Shown here: in pieces, positions 30,926 to 39,436 of the stretch
Layout of the letters: every line of letters starts with the position of its first letter
Numbering within the stretch: the stretch's first letter is position 1
NCBI GenBank assembly: GCA_964420925.1
Contig: CAYQVB010000074.1
Location: 1 to 40,989 of the forward strand
Reading direction: 5' to 3'
DNA: 40,989 nt
Origin: JAJEAD01 sp964420925
GTDB taxonomy: Bacteria; Pseudomonadota; Gammaproteobacteria; HK1
Position numbers and translations under genes: made by a program
Notes under the pieces: generated by a model
Told to the model about the DNA's origin: nothing
The model's input: the letters and a program-made list of their open reading frames with translations, nothing else
The model's database searches: none

Positions 30926-31876
30926 ATGCAACGCATAGCGATACTCGGCGGCACCGGCTTCATCGGAAGCCACCTGGTGTGCGCCCTGATCCGGGCGGGC
31001 TACCGGACACGCGTCTTCACGAGGCGGCGCGAGCGGAACCGGCACCTGCTCGTGATCCCGGAGTGTGAGCTCGTCGAGCTCGACGTGCACTCCCCGGATG
31101 CCCTGGCTCAGGGCCTTTCGGGCTGCGACGCCGCCATCAACCTGGTAGGGATCCTGAACCCCCGCGGCTCGAGCTTTCACGACGCCCACGTCGCGTTGCC
31201 GGGGAAGCTGGTCCATGCCTGCCGGGCACAGGGAGTCTCGAGGCTCCTGCACATGTGCGCGCTGCGGGCGAACGGAGCCGGTCCCAGTGAGTACCTCGCC
31301 ACCAAGGCGGAAGGCGAGGCGAGCGTACTGCGCGGCGCAGGGGGTGAGGTGAAGGTCACGAGCCTGCGACCCTCGGTGGTGTTCGGCCCCGGCGACTCGT
31401 TCTTCAACCGCTTCGCTACCCTGCTCGCGCTCAGCCCGGGCTTCATTCCGCTCGCCTGTCCGGATTCGAAGTTCGCGCCGGTGTACGTGGGCGACGTGGT
31501 GGAGGCCTTCGTCCGCTGTCTCGATGACGGGACGACGGCGGGACGACGCTTCGAGCTCGCGGGACCGAGGGTCTACACGCTGCGCCAACTGGTCGAGTAC
31601 GCCGCGGAAGTCTCGGGACAGCGGTGCCGGGTGCTGGGCCTCGGCGACGGCCTCTCGCGCCTCCAGGCCATGATCATGGGCTGTCTTCCCAGTCCCCCGC
31701 TGTCGACGGACAACTACCTCTCGCTCCAGGTCGACTCGGTGCTGACGGGAGACAACGGATTGGAGACGCTCGGAATAACGCCCACCGATGTGGAGAGCGT
31801 GGTGCCCACATATCTCGGCCCACGCAACCGGGCCGGCCGCTACCGCGATTTTCGCGCCACCGCCGGGCGCTCCTGA
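30926..31876 (+). CDS. NDUFA9-like atypical short-chain dehydrogenase (complex I assembly type)
   Basis: A 316-residue extended-SDR protein with an NAD(P)-binding fold. The nucleotide motif ILGGTGFIGSHL is near residues 5-16, followed by LVELDVHSPDAL near 48-59 and NLVGIL near 73-78. The catalytic Tyr region is reduced to EYLATKAEGE near 131-140, which keeps the Tyr-x3-Lys pair. RPSVVFGPGDSFFNRFA near 156-172 is diagnostic of the complex I NDUFA9 subfamily of bacterial proteins. Bacterial members are thought to act in ubiquinone or complex I-related redox functions, with little direct data. The ATG at 30926 follows GGGGAG. An ATG five codons earlier is an alternative. It is convergent with uppP. 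Confidence 0.85.
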   Translation: MQRIAILGGTGFIGSHLVCALIRAGYRTRVFTRRRERNRHLLVIPECELVELDVHSPDALAQGLSGCDAAINLVGILNPRGSSFHDAHVALPGKLVHACRAQGVSRLLHMCALRANGAGPSEYLATKAEGEASVLRGAGGEVKVTSLRPSVVFGPGDSFFNRFATLLALSPGFIPLACPDSKFAPVYVGDVVEAFVRCLDDGTTAGRRFELAGPRVYTLRQLVEYAAEVSGQRCRVLGLGDGLSRLQAMIMGCLPSPPLSTDNYLSLQVDSVLTGDNGLETLGITPTDVESVVPTYLGPRNRAGRYRDFRATAGRS

Positions 31877-31943
31877 CCCCTTTTCTCGTGGCACCGGGCT
31901 CCCGCGGCGCCAGGGCCGGACCCGGGCTTGCGCGCAATCCCTT

Positions 31944-32762
31944 TCAGACCACGAACAGGAAGAGCAGCGCTCCGAGCACTAGGCGATAGATCACGAAAGG
32001 GAGCAGGCCGATCCGATCCAGCAGCCTCAGGAAGAGGTGAATGGTGAGCCAGGCGGACAGCGCCGACACCGTCGCTCCGAGGGAAAGAGCCGCCCAGTTC
32101 GTCGCCGCCGGGCTCTCGAGCACCGCCGTCGCGCTGCGCAGGCCCGCCGCCGCGATGACCGGGATGGAGAGCAGGAAGGCGTAGCGGGCTGCCGCCTTGC
32201 GCTCGAACCCGAGCGCGAGCGCCGCGGTGATGGTGATCCCGGAGCGGGAAGTCCCCGGTATCAGCGCAAGGACCTGGGCCGCGCCCACGAGGAGCGCGTC
32301 GCGCCAGTTGAGGGAGCTTTCGTCGCGGGTGCGGCTCCCCCTCCGGTCCGCCCACCACAGCAGCAACGCGAAGCCCACGGTGGTCGAGGCGATCACCGCC
32401 GCCCCCCTGAACGTGGCAGCGGTCCCCGTCACATCGAGAGAGCCCACCGCATCGAGGATCAGCCCGACCAGTACTACCGGAGCCGTTCCGAGCGCGATGA
32501 GGCCGGCGAGGCGTGCGTCCGCGTCGGCGACCCCGGTGCGCAACACGCGGAGACAGGAACGCATCATGCGCAGCAGCTCGCGCCGAAAGTAGGCGAGCAC
32601 CGCGGTCAGCGTGCCGAGGTGCACCGCCACGTCGAAGGCCAGCCCCTGGTCGGGCCAACCCACCAGCGCCGGCAACAGGATGAGGTGGGCCGAGCTCGAG
32701 ATCGGCAGGAACTCGGTCAGCCCTTGCAGCAAGCCGAGCACACAGGCCTGGAGAGTTCCCAA
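31944..32762 (-). CDS. uppP: Undecaprenyl-diphosphate phosphatase
   Basis: A 272-residue integral membrane enzyme (BacA/UppP) that dephosphorylates undecaprenyl diphosphate to recycle the lipid carrier of peptidoglycan and other envelope polymers; it also gives bacitracin tolerance. Both family signatures are present: GLTEFLPISSSAHL near residues 14-27 (catalytic Glu and Ser) and PGTSRSG near 165-171 (catalytic Arg). About eight membrane segments are predicted. The start is TTG at 32762 with AAGGA a few bases upstream, consistent with the family N-terminus. It is divergent from the FolM-like gene across 66 bp. Confidence 0.93.
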   Translation of the reverse strand: MGTLQACVLGLLQGLTEFLPISSSAHLILLPALVGWPDQGLAFDVAVHLGTLTAVLAYFRRELLRMMRSCLRVLRTGVADADARLAGLIALGTAPVVLVGLILDAVGSLDVTGTAATFRGAAVIASTTVGFALLLWWADRRGSRTRDESSLNWRDALLVGAAQVLALIPGTSRSGITITAALALGFERKAAARYAFLLSIPVIAAAGLRSATAVLESPAATNWAALSLGATVSALSAWLTIHLFLRLLDRIGLLPFVIYRLVLGALLFLFVV

Positions 32763-32828
32763 CTTTTCCTTGCGGCGCGTGCACGCGCAGTAGACTGATG
32801 GGGATTATGCACCAGGGCGGGAGGCGCC

Positions 32829-33581
32829 TTGTCCGATCTCGAGGTGGTACTGGTGAGTGGTGGAGCCCGGCGTATCGGAGCCGCGATCGTGCAAACGCTG
32901 CATGAATCCGGCATGCGGGTCGCCGTCCACTGCCATCGCTCGAAGGCGGAGGCGGAAGCGATCTGCGGGGAGTTGAACGCGCTGCGCCCCGATTCGGCTC
33001 GGGCGCTGCCCGCGGATCTGGCCCAGGCGGCGAGCGCGACGGAGCTGGTCGAGGCCACGGTAAGCGCTTTCGGCCGTCTGGACGCGGTGGTGAACAACGC
33101 CGCCGTCTTCTCGTCCAGCCCCCTCGGAGAGATCGAGCCTTCCACGCTCGATGCGATCTTCGCCGTCAACACCTTCGCTCCGCTGCTCATCTCCCAGGCG
33201 GCGGCTCCGCACCTGCAGGCGTGGGGCGGATCGATCGTCAACATCGGGGACATCTACGCCCACCGGCCCCTCGCTTCCCACGGCGCGTACTGCGCGTCCA
33301 AGGCCGCGCTGCTCAGTCTCACCCGCTCCCTCGCCGCGGCGCTCGCGCCAAGGGTGCGCGTGAATGCGGTGGCGCCGGGCGCGATCCTCTGGCCCGAGAA
33401 GGACGGTGACCCCGGAGCCCGGCAACGCATCATCGACGACACCCTGCTTGCTCGACTCGGCGAGCCTCGGGACATCGCAAGCGCGGTGCGCTTCCTCGTG
33501 CAGGACGCCGCCTTCGTCACCGGCCAGGTCATCGACGTCGACGGCGGGCGCGGACTGCGCGGTCCGCGTCCGGCGTCCTGA
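32829..33581 (+). CDS. folM: Pteridine reductase-type short-chain dehydrogenase (FolM-like)
   Basis: A 250-residue SDR. The cofactor motif is SGGARRIG (residues 10-17), with Arg where most SDRs have Gly, the TGxxxRxG form that marks pteridine reductases and FolM. NNAAVF follows near 89-94. The active site is Asp141, Tyr154 and Lys158 (DIYAHRP...YCASK), with Asp in place of the usual Ser, again as in PTR1/FolM. It would reduce dihydrofolate or dihydrobiopterin-type pterins with NADPH. The start is TTG at 32829 with GGGAGG closely upstream. No in-frame ATG fits. folB lies 5.4 kb away. The EamA transporter follows after 60 bp. A general oxidoreductase of another substrate cannot be excluded. Confidence 0.82.
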   Translation: MSDLEVVLVSGGARRIGAAIVQTLHESGMRVAVHCHRSKAEAEAICGELNALRPDSARALPADLAQAASATELVEATVSAFGRLDAVVNNAAVFSSSPLGEIEPSTLDAIFAVNTFAPLLISQAAAPHLQAWGGSIVNIGDIYAHRPLASHGAYCASKAALLSLTRSLAAALAPRVRVNAVAPGAILWPEKDGDPGARQRIIDDTLLARLGEPRDIASAVRFLVQDAAFVTGQVIDVDGGRGLRGPRPAS

Positions 33582-33641
33582 GCATCCCCTCCCATCAGGC
33601 AGACGGGCGCAGCGAAGGCGTCGGCGACGGAAATCAACCCG

Positions 33642-34544
33642 GTGGAGCTCTGGGTCCCGATCACGCTTGCCGCCGCGTTCCTGCAGAACCTGCGCTCCGC
33701 CCTGCAGAAGCACCTGAAGGGGGACTTGAGCACTTCGGGCGCCACTTTCTGCCGCTTCGTCTATGCCGTGCCCCTCGCGCTCGCCTACATCCTGCTGCTC
33801 GGCAACGGGTACGGTCTGGACTGGCCCACCCCGAACCCGCGTTTCGCGCTCTTTGCGATGCTCGGCGGAGTCGCGCAGATCACCGCGACCGCTCTCCTCG
33901 TCTACCTGTTCTCGCTCCGCAACTTCGCCGTCGGCACCGCGTACTCCAAGACGGAGACGGTGCAGGCCGCGATCTTCGGCCTCCTGATTCTCGGCGAGCC
34001 GGTCAGCCTCGCGGCCGCGCTGGCGATTGCCATCAGCCTCGGCGGAGTGATGGCGATCTCGGTCGCCAGAGGCGCGCTCACCCTGCACAACCTGCGCCTC
34101 GGATGGACGGGCCGGGCCGCGCTCATCGGCGTACTCTCCGGCACCTTCTTCGGCGTGAGCGCGGTGTCCTACCGGGCCGCCTCGCTCTCGCTCGGAGGGG
34201 ACGGATTCCTGATGCAGGCCGCCTTCACGCTCGCGTGCGTACTGGTGTTCCAGACCGCGCTCATGGCGTTGTGGATCCGGGTGCGGGAACCGGGTGAGCT
34301 GACGCGGGTTGCCCGCGCCTGGCGCGTCGCCGCCTTCGTCGGGGTGTCGGGAATGCTCGGCTCCGCGGGCTGGTTCACCGCCATGACCCTGGAAAACGCC
34401 GCATACGTGCGGGCGCTCGGCCAGGTCGAGCTCGTCTTCACCTTCATTGCCTCGTGGTTCTTCTTCCGCGAACGTTCCACCGGCCTGGAGATCGCGGGCG
34501 TCCTGTTGATCGTCGCAGGCATCCTCATCCTGCTGCTCGGCTGA
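33642..34544 (+). CDS. EamA/DMT family transporter
   Basis: A 300-residue protein with ten predicted membrane helices in two five-helix EamA repeats (about 1-140 and 150-300). Each repeat ends in the typical pattern of a short Glu-containing loop before the last helix: LGEPVSLAAALAIAISLGG near 115-133 and FRERSTGLEIAGVLLIVAGI near 276-295. These are proton-coupled or exchange transporters for metabolites such as amino acids or drugs. The substrate cannot be read from sequence. The start is GTG at 33642. It is on the same strand as the FolM-like gene and precedes pyruvate kinase by 218 bp. Confidence 0.85.
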   Translation: MELWVPITLAAAFLQNLRSALQKHLKGDLSTSGATFCRFVYAVPLALAYILLLGNGYGLDWPTPNPRFALFAMLGGVAQITATALLVYLFSLRNFAVGTAYSKTETVQAAIFGLLILGEPVSLAAALAIAISLGGVMAISVARGALTLHNLRLGWTGRAALIGVLSGTFFGVSAVSYRAASLSLGGDGFLMQAAFTLACVLVFQTALMALWIRVREPGELTRVARAWRVAAFVGVSGMLGSAGWFTAMTLENAAYVRALGQVELVFTFIASWFFFRERSTGLEIAGVLLIVAGILILLLG

Positions 34545-34762
34545 GAACCGGCCTCCCGGCGACGGAGCTCCGCGAGGCGGATCCGCCGGGTCACGTCCCA
34601 TCGCGCGCGGCCTCCTCCGGCATCGCGTCCGGGTGCCGCAATGCACCGGACGAACCCCGGGGCGCCGGGATCGACCCGCCCCGAAGGAAGGCGCTTTGCT
34701 TTCGTCGTCCAAGCGCCCATCATCGCCACATCGCTCGGCGCGGTGCGGGACGGGGACCTGTC

Positions 34763-36217
34763 ATGGCCATCGACCATGAGGTGACGCTGCTCAGCAAGCG
34801 TCGCACGAAGATCGTCGCAACCCTGGGACCGTCCTCCGGCGACGAGGAAACGATAGGAAGGCTCATCGAGGCGGGTGCGGACGTTTTTCGTCTGAACATG
34901 TCGCACGGCGATCACGCCGCACACCGCCGCATGTACGAACACGTTCGCAGAGCGGCCGAGACGGCGGGGCGCAGCATCCCCGTCGTGGCCGATCTCGCAG
35001 GCCCGAAGATCCGGGTGGGCGACTTCGAGCAGGGCGCCATCGAGCTCGTACCGGGCGCCGCGGTGACCGTGACGACCCGCGACGTGCCGGGCCGCGCGGA
35101 CCTGATCCCGTCACAGTACGAAGCGCTCCCCGGCGACGTCTCCCTCGGAGACCCGATCCTGCTCGCGGACGGCGTCCTCGAGCTCGAAGTACGGAGGGTC
35201 GAAAAGACCGAGGTCCGCTGCCGCGTGGTGCGCGGGGGCGTCCTTCAGAACCGCAAGGGGATCAACCTTCCGCAGAGCGCGCTGTCCGCCCCCTGCCTCA
35301 CGGACAAGGACCGCGACGACGCGCGCTTCGCCCTCGAGCTCGGGGTCGACTTCCTGGGCCAGTCCTTCGTGCGCCAGGGATCGGACTGCGAGACGCTGAG
35401 GGAGCTGGTGGCCCGGAGCGGCCACGACGTGGACATCATCGCAAAGATCGAGCGCCCCGAGGCGCTCGCCGAAGTCGACGCGATCCTCGAGGCGGCCGAC
35501 GGCATCATGGTGGCCCGAGGGGACCTCGGCGTCGAGCTGCCGCCGGAGAAGGTCCCCACCGTGCAGCGGCAGCTCATCGATCGCGCCCGGCGTCACAACA
35601 AGCCGGTGATCGTCGCCACCCAGATGCTCGAGTCGATGATCGAACACACGCGCCCGACTCGGGCCGAGGTCTCCGACGTCTCCAACGCGGTGATGAGCGG
35701 GACCGACGCGCTCATGCTCTCGGCGGAATCCGCGTCGGGGAAGAACCCGGTGCTCGCGGTCGACATGATGGACCGGATCGTGCGTCAGGCCGAGGGCTAT
35801 CTGTGGGAAGACAGCAGCTTCGAGTGCTTCCATCGCGAGCCGAGCGCCGAACCTCCCCTTCCATTCGGGGACGCCGTAGCGCACTGCACCGCGACCCTGT
35901 CCCGAGATCTGCAGGTACGGGCCATCGTCGCCGTGTCCCCGAGCGGGATGTCGGCCACCACGATGAGCGCGGCGCGCCCTGCCGCGCCGGTCGTATGCGT
36001 GTCTTCCCGCGAGGCCACCTGCCGCCGCACGGCGCTGCTCTGGGGCAGCATCCCGTGGCACGCCCACGACGCCGAGTTCGTCGATGCAGTATCTCTGTCT
36101 CGTTCCATTGCGCGCTGGCTCGGACTCGCAAAGCAGGGCGAGTACATTCTGCTCGTGCAGGGATTCAGCGCAGACCCCCTCCGAAACACCCCCGCCATCA
36201 CCCTGCTCACGGTATGA
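34763..36217 (+). CDS. pyk: Pyruvate kinase
   Basis: A 484-residue glycolytic enzyme making ATP and pyruvate from phosphoenolpyruvate and ADP. RRTKIVATLGPSS near 13-25 starts the barrel. FRLNMSHG near 42-49 holds the monovalent-cation and substrate residues. DLAGPKIRVG begins the B domain. IIAKIERPEAL carries the catalytic Lys, VARGDLGVELP the metal Glu/Asp region, and KPVIVATQMLESMI the signature helix. The C-terminal regulatory domain (about 350-484) is complete. The ATG at 34763 gives normal length, and longer upstream starts would overlap the EamA gene. It is convergent with the second znuA, with a small hairpin between them. Confidence 0.95.
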   Translation: MAIDHEVTLLSKRRTKIVATLGPSSGDEETIGRLIEAGADVFRLNMSHGDHAAHRRMYEHVRRAAETAGRSIPVVADLAGPKIRVGDFEQGAIELVPGAAVTVTTRDVPGRADLIPSQYEALPGDVSLGDPILLADGVLELEVRRVEKTEVRCRVVRGGVLQNRKGINLPQSALSAPCLTDKDRDDARFALELGVDFLGQSFVRQGSDCETLRELVARSGHDVDIIAKIERPEALAEVDAILEAADGIMVARGDLGVELPPEKVPTVQRQLIDRARRHNKPVIVATQMLESMIEHTRPTRAEVSDVSNAVMSGTDALMLSAESASGKNPVLAVDMMDRIVRQAEGYLWEDSSFECFHREPSAEPPLPFGDAVAHCTATLSRDLQVRAIVAVSPSGMSATTMSAARPAAPVVCVSSREATCRRTALLWGSIPWHAHDAEFVDAVSLSRSIARWLGLAKQGEYILLVQGFSADPLRNTPAITLLTV

Positions 36218-36325
36218 AGGGTCGTTTCGACCGCACCCGATCGGTCCCGAAGCCGGAAGCACCAACCACGCGATCGGTCCGTGAAGTCGGCGCCTCGGTG
36301 AGTGAACGACAGGCCCGACGCGAAG

Positions 36326-36346
36326 CCGCCGATTGAGATTCGGCGG
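36326..36346. terminator. Hairpin between convergent pyk and znuA
   Basis: CCGCCGA (36326-36332) and TCGGCGG (36340-36346) form a perfect 7-base stem with a 7-base loop in the 154 bp between the two convergent stops. There is no U-run on either side. A shared terminator is plausible from position alone. Confidence 0.35.
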
Positions 36347-36371
36347 GCGCCGCGGCGGATGCCGCGCGCCC

Positions 36372-37460
36372 CTACCCCCCGGCAGCCGGCTCCAGACACT
36401 CCCTGAACGTCCGGGCCATTTCGCGCAGAAGCGTGAAGTACAGCTCGGGACCGGGCTCGATGCCCACGCCCAGAGGATCCAGGGTGCCGGCCCGGACAGA
36501 AGTGCCTTCGACAACGGTGTTCACGAGGCGCTGGTCGAAGTGCGGCTCGTCGAACACGCAGACGACGCCCAGCTCGCGCACCTTCTCGCGGAGCTCCCGA
36601 ATCCGCTTCACGCCCGGCGAGCGCTCGGCGCTGACCACCGCCGAGCCGGCGGCGCGGAGGCCGAAGCGGTCCTCGAAGTACCGGTACCCATCGTGGAACA
36701 CGATGAAGGGAACGCCGCGGGCGGGCGAAAGCTCCACCGCGATATCTTCGATCAGGTGCTCTAGTTCGTGGAGGTGGCGGTGAGCATTGTCCGTGTACCT
36801 GGCGGCATTGGAAGGATCGGCCTCGGCCAGGGTACGGGCGATCATGCGGGTCATCGCTTCCGCGTTCACCGGGTCGAGCCAGATGTGCAGATCGAAGGCG
36901 CCCGAGTCGTGAGCGTCGTGCTCGTCGCCGGCCGCTTGCATGTCATGATCGTGATCGTGCCCGTGGCTCTCGTCGTGACTGTGGCCGTGATCGTCCTGAT
37001 CGTGATCGTGGTCATGCCCATGGTCGTCATCGCCATGACCGTCGTGATCGTGGTGATGGTCCACCTCGAAGGCGCCGCCTCCCCGAAGCGATCTGCGGAC
37101 GAGGCCGGCCGCCCCGGAAAGCTCCTCTATCCTCGCGTTGCCGGCGAGGTTGCGAATCTGGGCGGCGAGGGCGCTCTCCATCGCATCGTCGACGAGAAAG
37201 ACGACATCCGCCTCTTGCAGCATCGCCGCATCGGATGGGCGCATGGTGTAGGTGTGGGGATCGACGGCGCCCCGCATGATCAGGTGAGGTTCCGCCACAC
37301 CCTCCATCACCGCGCTCACCAGCGAGTGCACGGGCTTGATCGAGACGGCTACGCGAATGACGGTATCCGCGGCGGCTGAACCTGAGACGCCCCAGTGCAG
37401 GAGCCCGGCCACCGCGATCCCCAGGCAAGAGCTTCGAGTCGGTTTGAACCCCAGCTTCAT
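36372..37460 (-). CDS. znuA: Zinc ABC transporter substrate-binding protein ZnuA with long His/Asp-rich loop (system 2)
   Basis: A 362-residue periplasmic zinc-binding protein. The signal peptide spans about 1-31. Zinc-site regions are VDPHTYTMRPSD (His69), DLHIWLDPVNA (His192) and VFHDGYRYFE (third His), with DEPHFDQR later. Between the first two ligands, residues ~134-184 are almost entirely His, Asp, Gly and Glu, the loop thought to capture or sense zinc in ZnuA proteins. The ATG at 37460 opens the signal peptide. A start nine codons upstream lacks a signal-like context. It is divergent from znuC/znuB of the same locus across 114 bp. No regulator gene is present here, so Zur encoded at 26725 could act in trans (inference). 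Confidence 0.92.
   Translation of the reverse strand: MKLGFKPTRSSCLGIAVAGLLHWGVSGSAAADTVIRVAVSIKPVHSLVSAVMEGVAEPHLIMRGAVDPHTYTMRPSDAAMLQEADVVFLVDDAMESALAAQIRNLAGNARIEELSGAAGLVRRSLRGGGAFEVDHHHDHDGHGDDDHGHDHDHDQDDHGHSHDESHGHDHDHDMQAAGDEHDAHDSGAFDLHIWLDPVNAEAMTRMIARTLAEADPSNAARYTDNAHRHLHELEHLIEDIAVELSPARGVPFIVFHDGYRYFEDRFGLRAAGSAVVSAERSPGVKRIRELREKVRELGVVCVFDEPHFDQRLVNTVVEGTSVRAGTLDPLGVGIEPGPELYFTLLREMARTFRECLEPAAGG
36942..37061 (-). repeat. Low-complexity DNA encoding the ZnuA His/Asp loop
   Basis: This 120 bp is built largely from GATCGTG- and GTCGTG-like hexamer variants that encode His-Asp dipeptides on the minus strand. Such near-repeats are prone to slippage, so loop length probably varies between strains. 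The opposite strand reads as an apparent hydrophobic Val/Ile-rich frame, which is an artefact of GAT/CAC codons in reverse. Confidence 0.75.
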
Positions 37461-37574
37461 CGGAAGTGCTCCGCAGTAACCCAGCACGGTCCGTTGCGTT
37501 AAGCTGTTTGCTTCTACACCGACCCGCGCGTCGAGTTCAAGCCCGGCACGCGCAGTCGCGCCGAAGAACCCTCA

Positions 37575-38228
37575 GTGGCTAGCCCAGAACCCAACGCCGC
37601 TCCCCTCGTGCGCGCTCACGACATAGGAGTGCGGCGCGGCGAACGCTGGATCATCCGCCACGTGGACCTCGAAGTGCCCCGAGGCAAGCTGGTCTACATC
37701 ATCGGCGCCAACGGCGCGGGCAAGTCCACCTGCGCCAAGGCGGTCCTCGGCTTGATTGAACTCAGCGAAGGGAGCGTCGAACGGATCCGGCCGCTGGAGG
37801 TGGGCTATGTTCCCCAACGCCTGTCGATCAACCCCACACTGCCCCTGACCCTGCGCCGGCTGATGACGCTGACGGGACGCTTCGGCTCCCGCGATATCGA
37901 CGCGGCGCTCGAAGCGGTCGGGCTGCTGCGACTCGGGAACCCTCCGGTCTCGACCCTGTCCGGTGGCGAGTTTCAGCGGCTGCTGATTGCCCGCGCCCTC
38001 ATTCATCGGCCGGGCCTGCTGGTCCTGGACGAACCGAACCAGGGCGTCGATGCCGCGGGAGAGGACGTGCTTCACGAGCTGATCGAGGGGATTCGCCGCG
38101 ACCTCGGCTGCGGAGTCCTGATGATCTCGCACGATCTCAGGAAAGCGTTCGAAACCGGTGACGACGTCGTGGTCCTGGTGCCGCACGAACATGACGAAAG
38201 GCCCGCGGACGGAGACGCACCGCTGTGA
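37575..38228 (+). CDS. znuC: Zinc ABC transporter ATP-binding protein ZnuC, C-terminally short (system 2)
   Basis: A 217-residue ATPase paralogous to the one at 27257-28021. Walker A GANGAGKST is near residues 44-52, Q-loop region VGYVPQRL near 76-83, signature LSGGEFQR near 128-135, Walker B LLVLDEP near 148-154, and the H-loop ISHDL near 180-184. All ATPase motifs are intact. After the H-loop the protein ends within ~33 residues (VVVLVPHEHDERPADGDAPL) and lacks the ~40-residue tail seen in the paralogue. I found no obvious frameshift, since the next 38 bp lead straight to znuB. The start is GTG at 37575. It works with the znuA and znuB beside it. Confidence 0.9.
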   Translation: MASPEPNAAPLVRAHDIGVRRGERWIIRHVDLEVPRGKLVYIIGANGAGKSTCAKAVLGLIELSEGSVERIRPLEVGYVPQRLSINPTLPLTLRRLMTLTGRFGSRDIDAALEAVGLLRLGNPPVSTLSGGEFQRLLIARALIHRPGLLVLDEPNQGVDAAGEDVLHELIEGIRRDLGCGVLMISHDLRKAFETGDDVVVLVPHEHDERPADGDAPL

Positions 38229-38266
38229 ATCTCGTGCACCGGGACAGCCGCCCGCCGAGCTGAGTC

Positions 38267-39073
38267 ATGCTGGACGATTTCTTCACCCGCGCCCTGCTCG
38301 CCGGCATCGGCCTGGCGCTCGTCACCGGACCGGCGGGGTGCTTCGTCGTGTGGCGCCGCCTCGCGTACTTCGGAGAAACCATCGCGCACTCCGCCCTGCT
38401 CGGCGTCGCGCTCGCCATCCTGCTCGACGTGCATCTGGTGGCCGGAATCCTCGCCAGCGCGTGCGCCATCGTGGTGGTGATGTTTCACCTCGAACGTCGC
38501 GATACCCTGCCTTCCGACACCCTGCTCGGCCTGCTGGCCCATGGCGGCCTCGCCATCGGACTGGTGATCCTCGCCTTCTTTCCAGATATGCGGCTCAACC
38601 TGCACGGGCTGCTCTTCGGCGACATCCTCGGGGTGTCGCGGAGCGATCTTGCCATCGTCTGGGGAGGCGGCGTGCTCGCGCTGGGGGTGCTGGGCTGGAT
38701 GTGGCGCCCCTTGCTCGCGGCGACCGTCAGCACGGATCTGGCCACCGTGGCGGGACTGCGCCCGGACCGCGCGCGCCTCGCATTCGGCTTCCTCATGGCC
38801 GCGGTAATCGCGGTCGCGATCAAGATCGTCGGGGTGCTTCTGATCGTCGCGTTGCTGGTGATACCGGCGGCGACCGCCCGCCCCTTCGCCACGAGCCCCG
38901 AGAGGATGGCAATCGGCGCCGCCGCAGTGGGAATCGCGTCAGTGGCCGGCGGGCTCTATGCCTCGGCGCACTTCGACACGCCCTCCGGCCCTTCAATCGT
39001 GGTGGCCGCGCTCTTTCTCTTCACCCTGTCCCACCTGCGCCGCCCCCGTCGCGCGTCCCGCGCTCGACGATGA
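38267..39073 (+). CDS. znuB: Zinc ABC transporter permease ZnuB (system 2)
   Basis: A 268-residue ABC-3 family permease with about eight membrane segments. MLDDFFTRALLAG at the start and RLAYFGETIAHSALLGVAL near 36-54 match the permease of system 1 closely, and IVGVLLIVALLVIPAATARPFA near 188-209 is the shared late segment. The final residues are basic (HLRRPRRASRARR). It ends 53 bp inside the 3' end of the convergent folB gene, an unusually long coding overlap for convergent genes. Confidence 0.92.
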   Translation: MLDDFFTRALLAGIGLALVTGPAGCFVVWRRLAYFGETIAHSALLGVALAILLDVHLVAGILASACAIVVVMFHLERRDTLPSDTLLGLLAHGGLAIGLVILAFFPDMRLNLHGLLFGDILGVSRSDLAIVWGGGVLALGVLGWMWRPLLAATVSTDLATVAGLRPDRARLAFGFLMAAVIAVAIKIVGVLLIVALLVIPAATARPFATSPERMAIGAAAVGIASVAGGLYASAHFDTPSGPSIVVAALFLFTLSHLRRPRRASRARR

Positions 39074-39404
39074 CCCCGACCCCGCGCGCCCCGCGCAGGG
39101 CCCCCTCCTTGTCCACCTTGAGGCGCAGCCAGCGGATTGCGAACTCCGCGACCAGGGTCTCCGCGAGACGATGTGCAAGCGTTTCCACGAGGAAGAACTC
39201 GCTCGCCTCGACGAAGGCGATGATCCGCTTCCCGATCGCCTTGTAGTCGAGCGTGTCGTCGACGGAATCGGTCTCGGCCGCGAGCGCGCAGTCGCATGCC
39301 ATTTCGACGTCGATGACCACGTCCTGCCGGATCTTGCGCTCCCAGTCGTAGATGCCGATGACGGTGTCCACGCGCAGCTCCGAGATGAAGACCGTGTCTC
39401 GCAT
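39021..39404 (-). CDS. folB: Dihydroneopterin aldolase
   Basis: A 127-residue FolB that cleaves 7,8-dihydroneopterin to 6-hydroxymethyl-dihydropterin and glycolaldehyde in folate synthesis. IGIYDWERK near residues 16-24 carries Glu22, which binds the pterin. Tyr54 lies in LDYKAIGK, and Lys99 in VDKEGAL is the catalytic Lys. The last ~20 residues (GTRDGGGAGGTG) are Gly-rich and extend beyond the fold, and this is the part that overlaps the convergent znuB. The ATG at 39404 gives the family N-terminus. The FolM-like reductase at 32829 is another pterin enzyme in this window. Confidence 0.92.
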   Translation of the reverse strand: MRDTVFISELRVDTVIGIYDWERKIRQDVVIDVEMACDCALAAETDSVDDTLDYKAIGKRIIAFVEASEFFLVETLAHRLAETLVAEFAIRWLRLKVDKEGALRGARGVGVIVERGTRDGGGAGGTG

Positions 39405-39436
39405 CGCCGTTCGACCTCCCCGCGCGGTGAACCGCC

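Noticed and set aside
36768..37379. Plus-strand open frame of ~200 residues with very hydrophobic Val/Ile stretches, resembling a membrane protein
   Set aside because: It is the antisense of the His/Asp-rich loop of ZnuA; His and Asp codons read in reverse give Val, Met and Ile. No ribosome site or family pattern.
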